Shown: positions 25,598 through 35,321 of the stretch, piece by piece
Position numbering within the stretch: position 1 is the first letter of the stretch
Layout of the letters: every line of letters starts with the position of its first letter
Assembly (NCBI RefSeq): GCF_900461555.1
Contig: NZ_UGOX01000001.1
Span: 2,803,501-2,867,500, forward strand
Reading direction: 5' to 3'
DNA length: 64,000 nucleotides
DNA from: Legionella quinlivanii
GTDB taxonomy: Bacteria; Pseudomonadota; Gammaproteobacteria; Legionellales; Legionellaceae
Notes under the pieces: generated by a model
The model's database searches: none
Told to the model about the DNA's origin: nothing
The model's input: the letters and a program-made list of their open reading frames with translations, nothing else
Position numbers and translations under genes: made by a program

Positions 25598-25658
25598 CAA
25601 AGAGGCTGAAATAATAACGGATTAGGATAAAATTTCAAGTATTTTTTTGAATTATTTT

Positions 25659-26519
25659 TTAAATTAATGCCTCTCCGGCATATAAATGCTCAGTACTGGC
25701 AATAATTGTCCAGCCCTCATTAGCGAGTTTAATTTTCTGTTCATTCAATTGCTCAGCCGCTACTGCAATCAATAATACATCAGCTCCAAGGGCTCCACAG
25801 CCCTTTGCTGCGAGAACGCTTTTATCAGCCTTTAAGTCCCTGATTTGCTGACAGCTGTGTTCTGCCACTAATCCCATTTCCGACAAACGTTGATGATAGG
25901 TATTAATGGCATCGATAAGACTCTGGCTATCTTTGTGTTCAAAAGCCGTTTTTGCCTGTTCAACTATTGATGGCAGCAAGTGAATTGCATCCGGTAAAGT
26001 CATATCCTGTAAATGATGATGAGTCGCCAGTTTTTTTCCGCTGTGCAGTAAAAGAATGGCGATATCCGGAAATGGCCAGTGGTAACAGTCAAGGATATTT
26101 TGCTCACGATTGATGTAGACGCAGTGATGATTTGACTGAGCCAGCACATCATAGCCGCTGGGGCGAAGCCCATTGCCGCTCCAGGCGCATTCAAAATAAG
26201 CGTTTAAAAGATTTTCTTGCGTCGGGGTAACCTTTTGTAAGTAGCAGCTCGCCAGGTAAGCCCCCAGAAACTGAGCACTTGAAGCCCCTAAACCTCCCTG
26301 TCCCTGATAAGGGTCAAACCAGGATAGCCCTACGCCAGCCTGCTTTTGTCTGCTCCACCATTTTCCTGCAGGAGATTCAGGGTGAATGCCCTGAATTTCT
26401 TCGGTTGAATTAATTCTCAACTCAAAACAGGGCGATGTTGTAAGAACAATAGCGGATTTCCCTATCACAGCCGCATATTCTCCAATTAAAAATGTTTTTG
26501 CAGGGATAGACCATTTCAT
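25659..26519 (-). CDS. GHMP kinase, probable phosphomevalonate kinase
   Basis: A 286-residue GHMP kinase. The N-terminal substrate motif PAKTFLIGEYAAVIG and the ATP loop GGLGASSAQFLGAY (~95) are clear, as is KGCGALGADVLLI near the C-terminus. A separate, more typical mevalonate kinase is present at 36923, and the gene follows HMG-CoA reductase by 6 bases. Phosphomevalonate kinase is therefore the missing step it most plausibly supplies (mevalonate-5-phosphate to the diphosphate). It is shorter than most phosphomevalonate kinases (about 360-450 residues), so the exact substrate is uncertain. Confidence 0.75.
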   Translation of the reverse strand: MKWSIPAKTFLIGEYAAVIGKSAIVLTTSPCFELRINSTEEIQGIHPESPAGKWWSRQKQAGVGLSWFDPYQGQGGLGASSAQFLGAYLASCYLQKVTPTQENLLNAYFECAWSGNGLRPSGYDVLAQSNHHCVYINREQNILDCYHWPFPDIAILLLHSGKKLATHHHLQDMTLPDAIHLLPSIVEQAKTAFEHKDSQSLIDAINTYHQRLSEMGLVAEHSCQQIRDLKADKSVLAAKGCGALGADVLLIAVAAEQLNEQKIKLANEGWTIIASTEHLYAGEALI

Positions 26520-26525
26520 TCTTTT

Positions 26526-27812
26526 TTATCCTTTGCGGATCTCAGCCAATAGCTCCTGCGCATTTTTAAGACTAACGCGCTTATTTAATGATAGCCAGCT
26601 TTGCAGCTTATCCTTCAATAAAGGCATTTCATCTTCGTTAGCTCCTGCAACTAATAATAGATTATCAATATGCAATTTCATATGTCCCTGGATGATGCCT
26701 TCGGTGCAAAGTGCCTTGAGAGCTCCAAGATTCTGTACTAATCCCACGGCCGCGATAATTCTTGCCAAATGATTGGCCGAGTCAACTCCCATCATGCGCA
26801 AACACATGCTGGCAGTAGGATGAAGCGCCGTCACACCGCCGACCGTGCCCACTATAAGAGGCGCCGTTAATTGCCCGGTTAATTGACCATTCTTATAACG
26901 CCAGCGGGTAATAGCACGATATTGGCCGCTGTGAGCTGCATAGGCGTGGATTCCTGCCTCCACTGCTCTCCAGTCATTTCCCGTTGCAATTAAAACCGGA
27001 TCAATACCGTTCATAACCCCTTTATTATGAGTTGCAGCGCGGTAAGGATCTTTTTCCGCAAACAAAGACGCTTCCTGCAGACGCTCGCCTAATTCGTCAT
27101 CAACCTCATTAATAACGACACGCGCCGTAGTTAATTTCTGATCATTAAGATTGGACAAAATGCACATGGAGACTTGTTCACCACTTAAGTTCTCAATCGG
27201 GGTTTTCAAATATTCCAGTACCTGATTGATAATATTTGCTCCCATTGCATCACAACTATTCATCATCAGATGAATAATGGCCATATCAGCTCCGTCATCA
27301 CGAACCAAATGACGCAAATGCAAATCTCTCACTCCGCCGCCTCGCTTCACCATATTGGTAGCAACGTCTTCATTGGCTTTTTGAATTAACATTTGCTTGT
27401 TTTGCTGAAACAAGGCTTCAAATCGTGCAAAATTTTTGACTTTGGCTAACTGAATTTGTCCAATAATGCATTCCCCATCGACCCAGGTTGTTATTTCACC
27501 CTGTTGCCTTATCCATTTCGCAGTTTTGGATAAAGCCGCAATGATTGAAGTTTCTTCCACCGCGAGTGGAATAATATAATCCTGATGATCAATACGAAAA
27601 TTGGTAGCAACCCCCAGAGGCAATTGAAAATAGCCAATTACATTCTCAATTAGTTTATCGGCGAGGCTAATGTCATGTATCCCCCCCGCTCTCAGGTAAG
27701 ACACATCCTCGCTAGTTAAAGCGCCTAACTCCAATAATCGATTAAATCGTTCCTCGCGATTCAATCTGGAGAAACCCTGAAATAATTGGCTGGCTTGATT
27801 ACTAATCGGCAT
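26526..27812 (-). CDS. mvaA: Hydroxymethylglutaryl-CoA reductase, class II
   Basis: This 428-residue enzyme interconverts HMG-CoA and mevalonate. It has the bacterial class II pattern: an N-terminal helical part, DAMGANIINQVLEYL, HNKGVMNGIDPVLIATGNDWRA carrying the catalytic Lys and Asp, and GHMKLHIDNL with the catalytic His near the C-terminus. There are no membrane segments, unlike eukaryotic class I enzymes. AGGAGAAGG precedes the ATG. In Legionella the pathway is biosynthetic, feeding isopentenyl diphosphate; the kinase gene directly downstream fits that role. Confidence 0.93.
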   Translation of the reverse strand: MPISNQASQLFQGFSRLNREERFNRLLELGALTSEDVSYLRAGGIHDISLADKLIENVIGYFQLPLGVATNFRIDHQDYIIPLAVEETSIIAALSKTAKWIRQQGEITTWVDGECIIGQIQLAKVKNFARFEALFQQNKQMLIQKANEDVATNMVKRGGGVRDLHLRHLVRDDGADMAIIHLMMNSCDAMGANIINQVLEYLKTPIENLSGEQVSMCILSNLNDQKLTTARVVINEVDDELGERLQEASLFAEKDPYRAATHNKGVMNGIDPVLIATGNDWRAVEAGIHAYAAHSGQYRAITRWRYKNGQLTGQLTAPLIVGTVGGVTALHPTASMCLRMMGVDSANHLARIIAAVGLVQNLGALKALCTEGIIQGHMKLHIDNLLLVAGANEDEMPLLKDKLQSWLSLNKRVSLKNAQELLAEIRKG

Positions 27813-27924
27813 GCCTTCTCCTGTAAATCTGAAATAATTTCAATAGCGGTTTAAAACCATAATTCATTAAAAAAAGGCAGACTTTAGCATAAACCATTAG
27901 AAGATAACTATAAGATTAAAGGAA

Positions 27925-28935
27925 TCATTTCTTGACCTTTTCCAATAAGGAATAAATTTCATTCAGACGTGTATTTAATCGTGTAAAAAAATACATCAGA
28001 TTAAAAAATCCCAGAGATTTGCTTTCCAGTGTAGAAAATCGGGCAGGATCTGCCTTAATTGCCTTCGTCAATATATCAATAATGCTAATCGCAGGCAGCA
28101 TTGCCGTGTGAGTTTCTTTTTTCAGACGCTTTTTTAGTGTATCCAGATTGTTTATTGTGGTATCCACAGCCAGTAAAATTCGTTTTTTATCCTCTTCATT
28201 GATATAGGAGGAAAGCCAGGAATAGGCCTCTATCAGTCCCACTACATAGTGAGTACAAAAAGCGGTTTGCGTCAGTAAAAGATGAAAATCCTTGCGGTTA
28301 ATACGATGAAAAAGGACTTCATAGCTGATTGACAACGCGTTTTTTCGTATCAGCTGATATTCAAGATATAATTGCTGAACGGTCACAGGTTGTGAAGTAA
28401 TTGGCCGATTAAGGAATTCATTGGACAACGAAGCTTGAATTTTTTCTATATAGCCCACAAACAAATCAACTACATTGGTTCTTACCGGCATACAATACGT
28501 GGATACGGTCAATGCGATCGCAGCACCAAGCGCTGTATCCAGAATTCTTTCTCGCAGTAAATACAGATTCCAGTCGCCAAACATGGCGAATAAGTAAACT
28601 ACAAAGCCCGTCAGGGCAATCATTGCCGCCAAATGAAAAATCTGAAAAAGATACACTGCGAAAAATACAAACAATAGCATGATCCCAAGAATTACATACT
28701 GATTCTGCGGGGTTAGCCAATACAATAACGTACCACCCGCGCCGCCAAGAATTGTCATACTTACCCGTTCCAGTGAGCGTTTCAGACTCTCTCCCCAGGA
28801 TTGGGTAGTCAATGCCATTGCTGTCAGGGTAATCCAATATCCTCTTTCCAGATTAAGAAAATAACTTAAAATTTCCGCGATGGTAATTGCTGTTGCAGCC
28901 TGCCATGCTATTTTAGTGGTATTGCGAAGCGCCAT
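27925..28935 (-). CDS. FUSC-family inner membrane protein (second of a pair)
   Basis: 336 residues with about six hydrophobic helices in residues 10-160, then a helical cytoplasmic domain. The start region WITLTAMALTTQSWGESLKRSLERVSMTILGG is typical of FUSC/aromatic acid exporter-like proteins (YccS, AaeB family): a membrane block with a conserved Arg-containing segment. GAGGATT precedes the ATG, which lies inside the end of the upstream paralogue (23-base overlap), so they are translationally coupled. Half the size of YccS, it may pair with its neighbour. Substrate unknown. Confidence 0.75.
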   Translation of the reverse strand: MALRNTTKIAWQAATAITIAEILSYFLNLERGYWITLTAMALTTQSWGESLKRSLERVSMTILGGAGGTLLYWLTPQNQYVILGIMLLFVFFAVYLFQIFHLAAMIALTGFVVYLFAMFGDWNLYLLRERILDTALGAAIALTVSTYCMPVRTNVVDLFVGYIEKIQASLSNEFLNRPITSQPVTVQQLYLEYQLIRKNALSISYEVLFHRINRKDFHLLLTQTAFCTHYVVGLIEAYSWLSSYINEEDKKRILLAVDTTINNLDTLKKRLKKETHTAMLPAISIIDILTKAIKADPARFSTLESKSLGFFNLMYFFTRLNTRLNEIYSLLEKVKK

Positions 28936-29992
28936 CTTGAATCCTCACCAGTTCAGCCATGTGCTGATTAAGCAAATTGAAGGTTAATTTTAGATTGAGT
29001 AAAGCCATTACCAGTGTAGGCTCCGTCAGAAGTTCATGGCTCATGGATTCATCCAGCTGCCGCAGGGAAACCTTTACGCGCTCATATCGGATTACAAAAT
29101 CCTTTCTCATTCGCACCGCATCAAAAAGTGCTGCGAGGCGCCGGTTAATGACGACCAAGGATAATCGAACAGAGCGAGGCAGTTGGTAATCATGAATTTT
29201 TATCACATGGTAAGCTTCCACCATCATCGTATAGGCGCTCACAAAAGCATATTGATGGACGAGAATTTCGCTGACTGTTGATTGATAGCCGTCAAATACA
29301 TCGCTTTGCTCAATTGTTTGGTTGCTGTCGAGCAAATGATTCATATTATGTTTTAATCGTACAAAGGACAGCTTTTCAAAACTTTGAATAACGTCGCGTT
29401 TAACCAGATAGTAACGGATTTCCCTCATTCCTCTTGAGAGTAATTTAAATAAACGATTTGAGTTTTTTATATATAATTTGGGATAATTTTCCGGAAATAT
29501 AAATATTGCCACCAAGGCCGCGACTAAAAGACCAATAATCAGAGCATGCAAATGCATCCAGGCGGCATCCGGTGTATCAAAAGGCAGAATAGTGGCAAAA
29601 AAACACAGGATCCAGGCCATCATCGGCGCCATACTGTTTTGCAGTCCGAAACGACGACAGTAGTTCACTGCAAAACCTAATCCAATTAAAACCAGTGCCG
29701 TCAGATTATGCGAATCCCTGACTTTCAATCCCAGAATGAAAACCATAAAATAAACCAGATCAAACACAATGACCTGAATAACCCGCAAAGCAAAAGACTT
29801 GGCAGTGATTCCTTGCAGGGAGAATCCGCAGGCGATTCCGGCCATTAATTTTCCAAACAAAGGTTCTTTTATGCTCAGGGTCAAGGTAATCAAAATCGCC
29901 ACGACCGTTTTTAATGCATGTTTGAGACGGAAATAGCCCGGATCTACCCCCCAAAGAAATAATCTTAACTTCCTGAATGGCGTCATTATCAA
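28913..29992 (-). CDS. FUSC-family inner membrane protein (first of a pair)
   Basis: 359 residues, with hydrophobic helices between residues ~25 and 175 and a helical cytoplasmic domain after FPENYPKLYIKN. It resembles its downstream partner in layout but is clearly diverged. The TTG at 29992 lies 8 bases after AAGGAT and may be the true start; the ATG at 29986 is the alternative but is too far from the ribosome site. The paired, overlapping arrangement suggests a heteromeric exporter. Confidence 0.7.
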   Translation of the reverse strand: MIMTPFRKLRLFLWGVDPGYFRLKHALKTVVAILITLTLSIKEPLFGKLMAGIACGFSLQGITAKSFALRVIQVIVFDLVYFMVFILGLKVRDSHNLTALVLIGLGFAVNYCRRFGLQNSMAPMMAWILCFFATILPFDTPDAAWMHLHALIIGLLVAALVAIFIFPENYPKLYIKNSNRLFKLLSRGMREIRYYLVKRDVIQSFEKLSFVRLKHNMNHLLDSNQTIEQSDVFDGYQSTVSEILVHQYAFVSAYTMMVEAYHVIKIHDYQLPRSVRLSLVVINRRLAALFDAVRMRKDFVIRYERVKVSLRQLDESMSHELLTEPTLVMALLNLKLTFNLLNQHMAELVRIQDGASQYH

Positions 29993-30215
29993 ATTTTACA
30001 TCCTTACTGCTGTACCGGCCTGACCTACAAGCAGGGTTCTTATTCAAAGTCATCTCACAAATTCTCCAATTTCTCAAGTCTTCAGATCTGAATTTTATGA
30101 TTGAAAAAAAATGCGCGCCTAGATACTCTACGTAAATAGTTTATTCGAGATAATTAAATGGCTGGCAGAACGCTTGTATTCTCTGCGCAGAACAATTCTT
30201 ATAGCCACTGCAATC

Positions 30216-31346
30216 ATGACTAAAGTACTCTCAGACGCCGGGCTGAAATATGATGAAGAAGCTCAGCGATACGAATGCACAGGATCCTGGACTGTCTCCA
30301 CTCTAAACGGCTTCATTGAGGCGGTGCAAAAAGAAAAACTGCCAGAATCGGATAGCTTGCATATCAGTGGAAAACAACTTAAGCACTTTGATAGTGCAGG
30401 CGCATTAGCGCTTCACAATTTTATTTTATTCCTGAACCAGCAGAACAAAAAAGCCGAGCTTGAAGATTTTAATACCCAGCAATCGGAATTGCTTAAACTG
30501 ATTGCTGAAAAACAGGAAGTACTTGATTTTCATGTGCCTCCGGCAAAACCTCAACCTATTCTTGAAATGATTGGGCAGGAAACCATTCATAAAATTAATC
30601 AGGCGGACGGTTTTATTATTTTGCTTGGCGATCTGAGCACCAAACTGTTTGAAGCATTCGGCCAATGGCGGCGTTTTCAGTTCCCGAGCATTGTTTCCAT
30701 TATCGATTCAGCCGGGATCAAAGCCTTGCCGATTGTGGGACTGCTTTCTTTTTTAATTGGTGTTGTGCTGGCTTACCAGATGGGGCTTCAGCTGCAAACT
30801 TATGGAGCCAACATCTTTATTGCTTATTTATCAGGAATGGCAATTTTCAGAGAGTTCGCCCCGCTGATTACCGCCATTATCGTAGCGGGCCGCACCAGCT
30901 CTGCATTTACGGCTCAGATTGGCAGCATGAAAATCAATGAAGAAATTGACGCCCTTTATACAATGGGCTTATCCCCTACTGAGTTGCTGGTCATGCCCAA
31001 AGTCATTGGCCTGCTGATTGTATTTCCCTTACTGATTTTCTGGTCCGATGTATTCAGCGTTTTTGGAGCGATGTTCATGTCAAAATGGATGCTTGGCGTC
31101 AATCATTTCGACTTTCTCGCCCGCCTGAAAGATTCAGTCGGCTTATCTCAATTGATGTTAGGCCTTTATAAAGCTCCTGCCTTCGCCTTTCTTATTGCGT
31201 TGGTAGGCTGTTTTCAGGGGTTTCAGGTGGAATCCAGCGCTGACAGCGTCGGGAGTCAAACGACCAAAAGTGTGGTCCAGGCCTTGTTCCTGATTATCAT
31301 TGCCGACGCTGTCTTCTCAGTGGTTTACAGCTGGATGGATTTGTAA
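30216..31346 (+). CDS. mlaE: MlaE-type permease with N-terminal STAS domain
   Basis: The membrane permease of an ABC system that moves phospholipids between outer and inner membrane. Of 376 residues, ~1-115 form a STAS/MlaB-like domain (YECTGSWTVSTL, GKQLKHFDSAGALALHNF), and ~150-376 form the MlaE permease with AGRTSSAFTAQIGSM and EIDALYTMGLSP. In E. coli these are separate proteins, MlaB and MlaE. The ATG at 30216 is chosen because it begins the STAS-like sequence; the frame is open further upstream. The ATPase gene overlaps its stop (TAATG). Confidence 0.9.
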   Translation: MTKVLSDAGLKYDEEAQRYECTGSWTVSTLNGFIEAVQKEKLPESDSLHISGKQLKHFDSAGALALHNFILFLNQQNKKAELEDFNTQQSELLKLIAEKQEVLDFHVPPAKPQPILEMIGQETIHKINQADGFIILLGDLSTKLFEAFGQWRRFQFPSIVSIIDSAGIKALPIVGLLSFLIGVVLAYQMGLQLQTYGANIFIAYLSGMAIFREFAPLITAIIVAGRTSSAFTAQIGSMKINEEIDALYTMGLSPTELLVMPKVIGLLIVFPLLIFWSDVFSVFGAMFMSKWMLGVNHFDFLARLKDSVGLSQLMLGLYKAPAFAFLIALVGCFQGFQVESSADSVGSQTTKSVVQALFLIIIADAVFSVVYSWMDL

Positions 31347-32080
31347 TGGGCAGCCCCGTAATTGAAGTAACTGGCTTAAAAAACAAACTGGGTGGACACT
31401 GGGTTCATAAGAATGTCAATTTAACTGTCAACCAGGGGGAAATTCTTGCGATTATCGGAGGAAGCGGCAGCGGTAAAACAACAATATTACGCAGCTTGTT
31501 GATGCTTTTAAAGCCAACTGAAGGCGAGATTAAGATTTTTGGCCAGGATATATCGACCCTTTCTGTACGTAAGGCCAATACGTTGCGTCAACGTTGGGGA
31601 ATGTTATTTCAACATAGCGCCTTGTTTTCGGCCATGACTGTTTTGGAAAATATAACTTTTCCTATGCGTGAATTCACGGCCATGAATAAGCAGTTTATGG
31701 AAAAACTGGCCATGCTCAAGCTGTCGCTGGTCGGATTGCCGGAAGAGTCAGCGAGCAAGTATCCTTCCGAGTTAAGCGGCGGTATGCAGCGAAGAGCGGC
31801 AGCGGCAAGAGCCATCGCTATGGATCCGGAATTATTATTTCTGGATGAACCAACAACAGGTCTTGATCCGCGAGGGGCTCGTCAGTTTGATGAGCTGATT
31901 CTTTTTTTACGTAAAACATTAAACTTAACCGTTGTGATGATAAGTCACGACCTTGAGTCCTTAAAATCAACCGATCGCGTTGCTTTTATTGGAAATGGAG
32001 AAGTTTTGGCAGTGGAGCCTTTAAAAGAATTAATGAAAAATCCGCATCCACTGATTGCTGAATACTTTAGTAAATTTTAA
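31346..32080 (+). CDS. mlaF: MlaF-type ABC transporter ATPase
   Basis: 244 residues with the complete ABC set: Walker A GGSGSGKTT near residue 40, Q-loop LFQHSALFSAMT, signature LSGGMQRRAAAARA, Walker B LLFLDEPTTGLDP and switch histidine in MISHDLESL. It would power the adjacent permease. Its ATG overlaps the mlaE stop codon by one base, so translation is coupled. Confidence 0.93.
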   Translation: MGSPVIEVTGLKNKLGGHWVHKNVNLTVNQGEILAIIGGSGSGKTTILRSLLMLLKPTEGEIKIFGQDISTLSVRKANTLRQRWGMLFQHSALFSAMTVLENITFPMREFTAMNKQFMEKLAMLKLSLVGLPEESASKYPSELSGGMQRRAAAARAIAMDPELLFLDEPTTGLDPRGARQFDELILFLRKTLNLTVVMISHDLESLKSTDRVAFIGNGEVLAVEPLKELMKNPHPLIAEYFSKF

Positions 32081-32113
32081 ACTACTGGCATTTGCCATCG
32101 GAGCTAAGATTCC

Positions 32114-33037
32114 TTGGAAGCTAAAACAAATTACACTATCGTTGGGTTAACTGTTGTCATCCTTACTGCGGCCCTGCTGGCGTCAGCCCTGTGGCTATCA
32201 GTGGGTTTTGATCAAAAGAAATACAAGATATATGCAGTATATATCCACGAAGCAGTTTCCGGCCTCAGTGAAGACTCGCCGGTGAAATACAATGGCGTGC
32301 CGGTGGGTTCTGTTGCCAAAATCGAACTAAGCCAGATTGATCCACAGCAGGTTAAAATTTTATTAAATATTGAGGAAGGCACACCCATAACCACCAGCAC
32401 CACCGCCACATTAATATCGCAGGGGATTACCGGTACAACTTACGTGGGTTTATCAGCCTCCTCCTCTGAACTTACCCCCTTGAAAAAAATTCCCAAGGAA
32501 CCCTATCCCATTATTCCAGCCAAGCCTTCTCTTTTTTATCAATTAGATAGCGTATTAAAAGAGGTGGCCGAGAATGTGAATGGTGTTACAGTGAAGATTA
32601 ATAAAATTTTTGATGATGAGAACGCCCTCTACATCAAAAACACTTTAAAAAACCTGGAAGGCTTTTCTGATGTGGTGGCTAAAAATAATGAAACCATTAA
32701 CAATACTCTGAAAAGCACAGACGTTCTGACTCATAATCTCGCCCAAGCCAGTAAAGATTTGCCCGCGATTATTCGCGAGGTGAAACAAGGTGTGGAAAAA
32801 TTGAATGTAATGACCGAAAGGATTAGTGAAGCAGGGGAAAAGGTGAGCACTGCAATGGATGCCGGCAAAACCACCCTGGATAAAATTTCACAACAAACCA
32901 TACCGCCTGCCGTTGTTCTGATTCGCCGTTTAAATACGATTGCAGCTAATCTGGAACAAGTCAGTAACTTAATGCGCCAAAATCCAGCTGTGGTGGTTCG
33001 AGGAACCGCGACGCCTAAAGCCGGACCGGGAGAGTGA
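32114..33037 (+). CDS. mlaD: MlaD-type MCE domain protein
   Basis: 307 residues: one N-terminal membrane helix ([19 protein letters not shown]), an MCE domain at ~40-120 ([21 protein letters not shown], then [10 protein letters not shown]), and a long helical C-terminal region of about 150 residues. MCE proteins form hexameric rings or tunnels that carry lipid through the periplasm. The start is a TTG at 32114 with GGAG upstream. It is longer than E. coli MlaD (about 180), with an extended helical tail like YebT/Pqi-type or mycobacterial members, which suggests it spans more of the periplasm. Confidence 0.88.
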   Translation: MEAKTNYTIVGLTVVILTAALLASALWLSVGFDQKKYKIYAVYIHEAVSGLSEDSPVKYNGVPVGSVAKIELSQIDPQQVKILLNIEEGTPITTSTTATLISQGITGTTYVGLSASSSELTPLKKIPKEPYPIIPAKPSLFYQLDSVLKEVAENVNGVTVKINKIFDDENALYIKNTLKNLEGFSDVVAKNNETINNTLKSTDVLTHNLAQASKDLPAIIREVKQGVEKLNVMTERISEAGEKVSTAMDAGKTTLDKISQQTIPPAVVLIRRLNTIAANLEQVSNLMRQNPAVVVRGTATPKAGPGE

Positions 33038-33038
33038 T

Positions 33039-33647
33039 TTGAATAGATTAATCGGACGCTTTGGCCTGATTGCCAGCTTATTGTTTTTACAAGGATGTGC
33101 GGTCAAACCGACCGTTACCAATGAATATAAACTGGAAAGCTTCAGCAGCGAGAAAGCTGCCAGCAAGCCGATCCATGCTTCTATTCTGATAACCCATCCG
33201 GATGCTGCAACCGGGTACGACACCGAAGAGATGCTGTATACCGATAAGCCCTTTGAAATCAGCAATTTTGTCCATAATGCCTGGATGGGCCCACCCGCCG
33301 ATATGCTCTTGCCTCTCATGGTGCAGAGCTTACAGAAAAGCGGCTATTTCTATGCAGTCGCTTCGACTGCAACTTCGGAATTAACCGATTATCGTCTCGA
33401 TACACAGCTATTGGAATTGCAGCAAAATTTTCTGAAAAAGCCCAGCCAGCTTGATTTTACTGCCAAGATTGTTTTAACACATGTCAGTGACAACCGTATT
33501 ATTGCTTCAAGGATAATCGAATTACATGTGCCCTGCCCAAGCGATACTCCCTATGGCGGTGTTATCGCCGCGAATCAGGCCACAGGATTGTTTACAGCCG
33601 GGGTTACAAAGTTTGTATTAAATCACGTCAAGAATGATTCCCACTAA
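33039..33647 (+). CDS. ABC-transport auxiliary lipoprotein, PqiC-like
   Basis: A 202-residue lipoprotein: signal peptide with lipobox LQGC (Cys20), then a domain of the ABC-type transport auxiliary lipoprotein family (YmbA/PqiC). It begins with TTG, one base after the mlaD stop codon, behind GGGAGAG. Together with mlaEFD this operon looks like a PqiABC/Mla hybrid in which the outer-membrane contact is a PqiC-type lipoprotein; no mlaC or mlaA is in the window. Confidence 0.82.
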   Translation: MNRLIGRFGLIASLLFLQGCAVKPTVTNEYKLESFSSEKAASKPIHASILITHPDAATGYDTEEMLYTDKPFEISNFVHNAWMGPPADMLLPLMVQSLQKSGYFYAVASTATSELTDYRLDTQLLELQQNFLKKPSQLDFTAKIVLTHVSDNRIIASRIIELHVPCPSDTPYGGVIAANQATGLFTAGVTKFVLNHVKNDSH

Positions 33648-33849
33648 ACCGGACGAAACAGGGACTTAAGAGAAAATTAGAGCAATTTGTAAATCCTTGA
33701 TGCAATTCGGTTTGTAGTATCCCCTAATCCACTCTTAAAATCATGGCGAAAATACAAAAACAATTGTACAATGGCTCGCCATTAGGGCGAATTAAATTTT
33801 TTATCCCCCGAATAATATTTGTAACCAAGAATAAGAAGGAGAGAAAAGG

Positions 33850-34380
33850 ATGAGAGCTAAGTCATTTTTAAAATTGGGACTGGTCGCAGCAAGCGTCGTC
33901 CTGCTGGCATCCTGTTCAAAAACCCCAGGCAGCGCGGGTGATTACTCCGGCATGGGTGATACTGATGCTTCGGCACACGGTCTGGGCCAGTTTACTCGTT
34001 TTGCGGGTCAGGAACCAGGTGAATCCTATACCACACAGGCGCCCCATAATCAGTTGTACTTATTCTCTTACGATGATTCCACATTTGCACCTAAATACAT
34101 GGCCTCTTTAAATGCTCAATCCGATTATTTAAAGTCTCATCCAGGTGCACGCGTGCTACTGGCGGGTCACACTGATGAGCGCGGCAGCCGTGAATATAAT
34201 ATTGCACTGGGCGAGCGCCGTGCAAACACCGTCGCTGAATTAATGCGTATGGCGGGTGTTAGCAGACAGCAAATTCGCGTGGTCAGCTATGGTAAGGAGC
34301 GTCCAGCTAATTTCGGCCACGACGAAGCGTCTCACATGCAAAATCGTCGTGTAGAATTTATTTATGAGGCGACAAGATGA
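33850..34380 (+). CDS. pal: Peptidoglycan-associated lipoprotein Pal
   Basis: Pal tethers the outer membrane to peptidoglycan and works with the Tol proteins during division. The 176-residue precursor has a signal peptide with lipobox LASC (Cys22) and an OmpA-like domain at ~65-175 with GHTDERGSREYNIALGERRA and MQNRRVEF. AAGGAGAG stands before the ATG. Unlike most gammaproteobacteria, tolB is not directly upstream; the mla operon is. cpoB follows with a 4-base overlap. Confidence 0.96.
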   Translation: MRAKSFLKLGLVAASVVLLASCSKTPGSAGDYSGMGDTDASAHGLGQFTRFAGQEPGESYTTQAPHNQLYLFSYDDSTFAPKYMASLNAQSDYLKSHPGARVLLAGHTDERGSREYNIALGERRANTVAELMRMAGVSRQQIRVVSYGKERPANFGHDEASHMQNRRVEFIYEATR

Positions 34381-35321
34381 TTCAAATGAAGCATCGCTTT
34401 CTCGCGTTGTGTTTCGCAGGTTTACTTCCATTACAGGCTGCTGCAGAAGCGCCTGTAGTGGATGACAGCGAAAACTTTGCGATTCTCGATGAACAGCAGG
34501 CTGATATGGAACAGCAGCCTGTTGCCAAGGCACAACTTGACGATAGTTATCCCGAAGAAGAGATTGCTCTGGTCCAGGATAGTGAACTCACTCACAGTGA
34601 AAATGCGGAACTGCTGGACAAACTCCAGGGCATGAGGCAGGAAATACAGGAGCTTCGCGGTCAACTGGAAGTTCAGTCCCATGAATTAAAACAGCTCCAG
34701 CAACAGCAACTGTCTTTCTATAAAGATCTCGATTCAAGACTAAGCAACACACTTCAGACCAAATCCATTGCCCGAAATGAAAATCCAACTGAATTAAAGC
34801 TGGAAAACAAAACACCGCCGACTGCAAGCCTCAGTCAGGCACCTTCTGCAGTCCCAACAACAGTTAAACCAGTTCAGCAAAGCAATACGGCACTAACCGA
34901 AATAAATACAGCGGTGATTCCTTCCGCTAAAAATAATCCTGCCGATGAACAATTAAGCTATCTTGCCGCTTATGAATTAGTAAAGAACAAGCATTTTGAT
35001 AATGCTTTGGCCGCAATGAATACTTTTGTTGCCCAGTACCCACATGGAGGCTACACAGCCAATGCACATTATTGGCTCGGCGAATTATACATGGTGAAGA
35101 AAAACTACGCCGAAGCCATCAGCCATTTTGACCTGGTACTCAAACAATTCCCCTCATCCAGCAAGGCAGCAGCCTGTACCCTGAAAATGGGCTATGCGCT
35201 GGCAGCATCAGGTAGAGAAACCGAAGCAAAACAAAGTTTGCAGCAAGTATTAAAAAATTACCCTGACACGCCCACGGCACAGCTCGCCCTGGCTAAATTA
35301 CATACTCTTAGTACCTCATGA
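34377..35321 (+). CDS. cpoB: Cell division coordinator CpoB (YbgF)
   Basis: A 314-residue periplasmic protein with a signal peptide (MIQMKHRFLALCFAGLLP then QAAAE), an N-terminal coiled coil at ~75-125 (LQGMRQEIQELRGQLEVQSH), a Pro/Thr-rich linker, and TPR repeats at ~195-310 (YPHGGYTANAHYWLGELYMV). CpoB links Tol-Pal constriction with peptidoglycan synthesis. It overlaps pal (ATGA), the usual order in gammaproteobacteria. Confidence 0.93.
   Translation: MIQMKHRFLALCFAGLLPLQAAAEAPVVDDSENFAILDEQQADMEQQPVAKAQLDDSYPEEEIALVQDSELTHSENAELLDKLQGMRQEIQELRGQLEVQSHELKQLQQQQLSFYKDLDSRLSNTLQTKSIARNENPTELKLENKTPPTASLSQAPSAVPTTVKPVQQSNTALTEINTAVIPSAKNNPADEQLSYLAAYELVKNKHFDNALAAMNTFVAQYPHGGYTANAHYWLGELYMVKKNYAEAISHFDLVLKQFPSSSKAAACTLKMGYALAASGRETEAKQSLQQVLKNYPDTPTAQLALAKLHTLSTS

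Noticed and set aside
29760-30077. 105-codon frame on the minus strand at the start of the FUSC gene
   Set aside because: It overlaps the first FUSC gene in another frame and has no ribosome site or plausible protein pattern.
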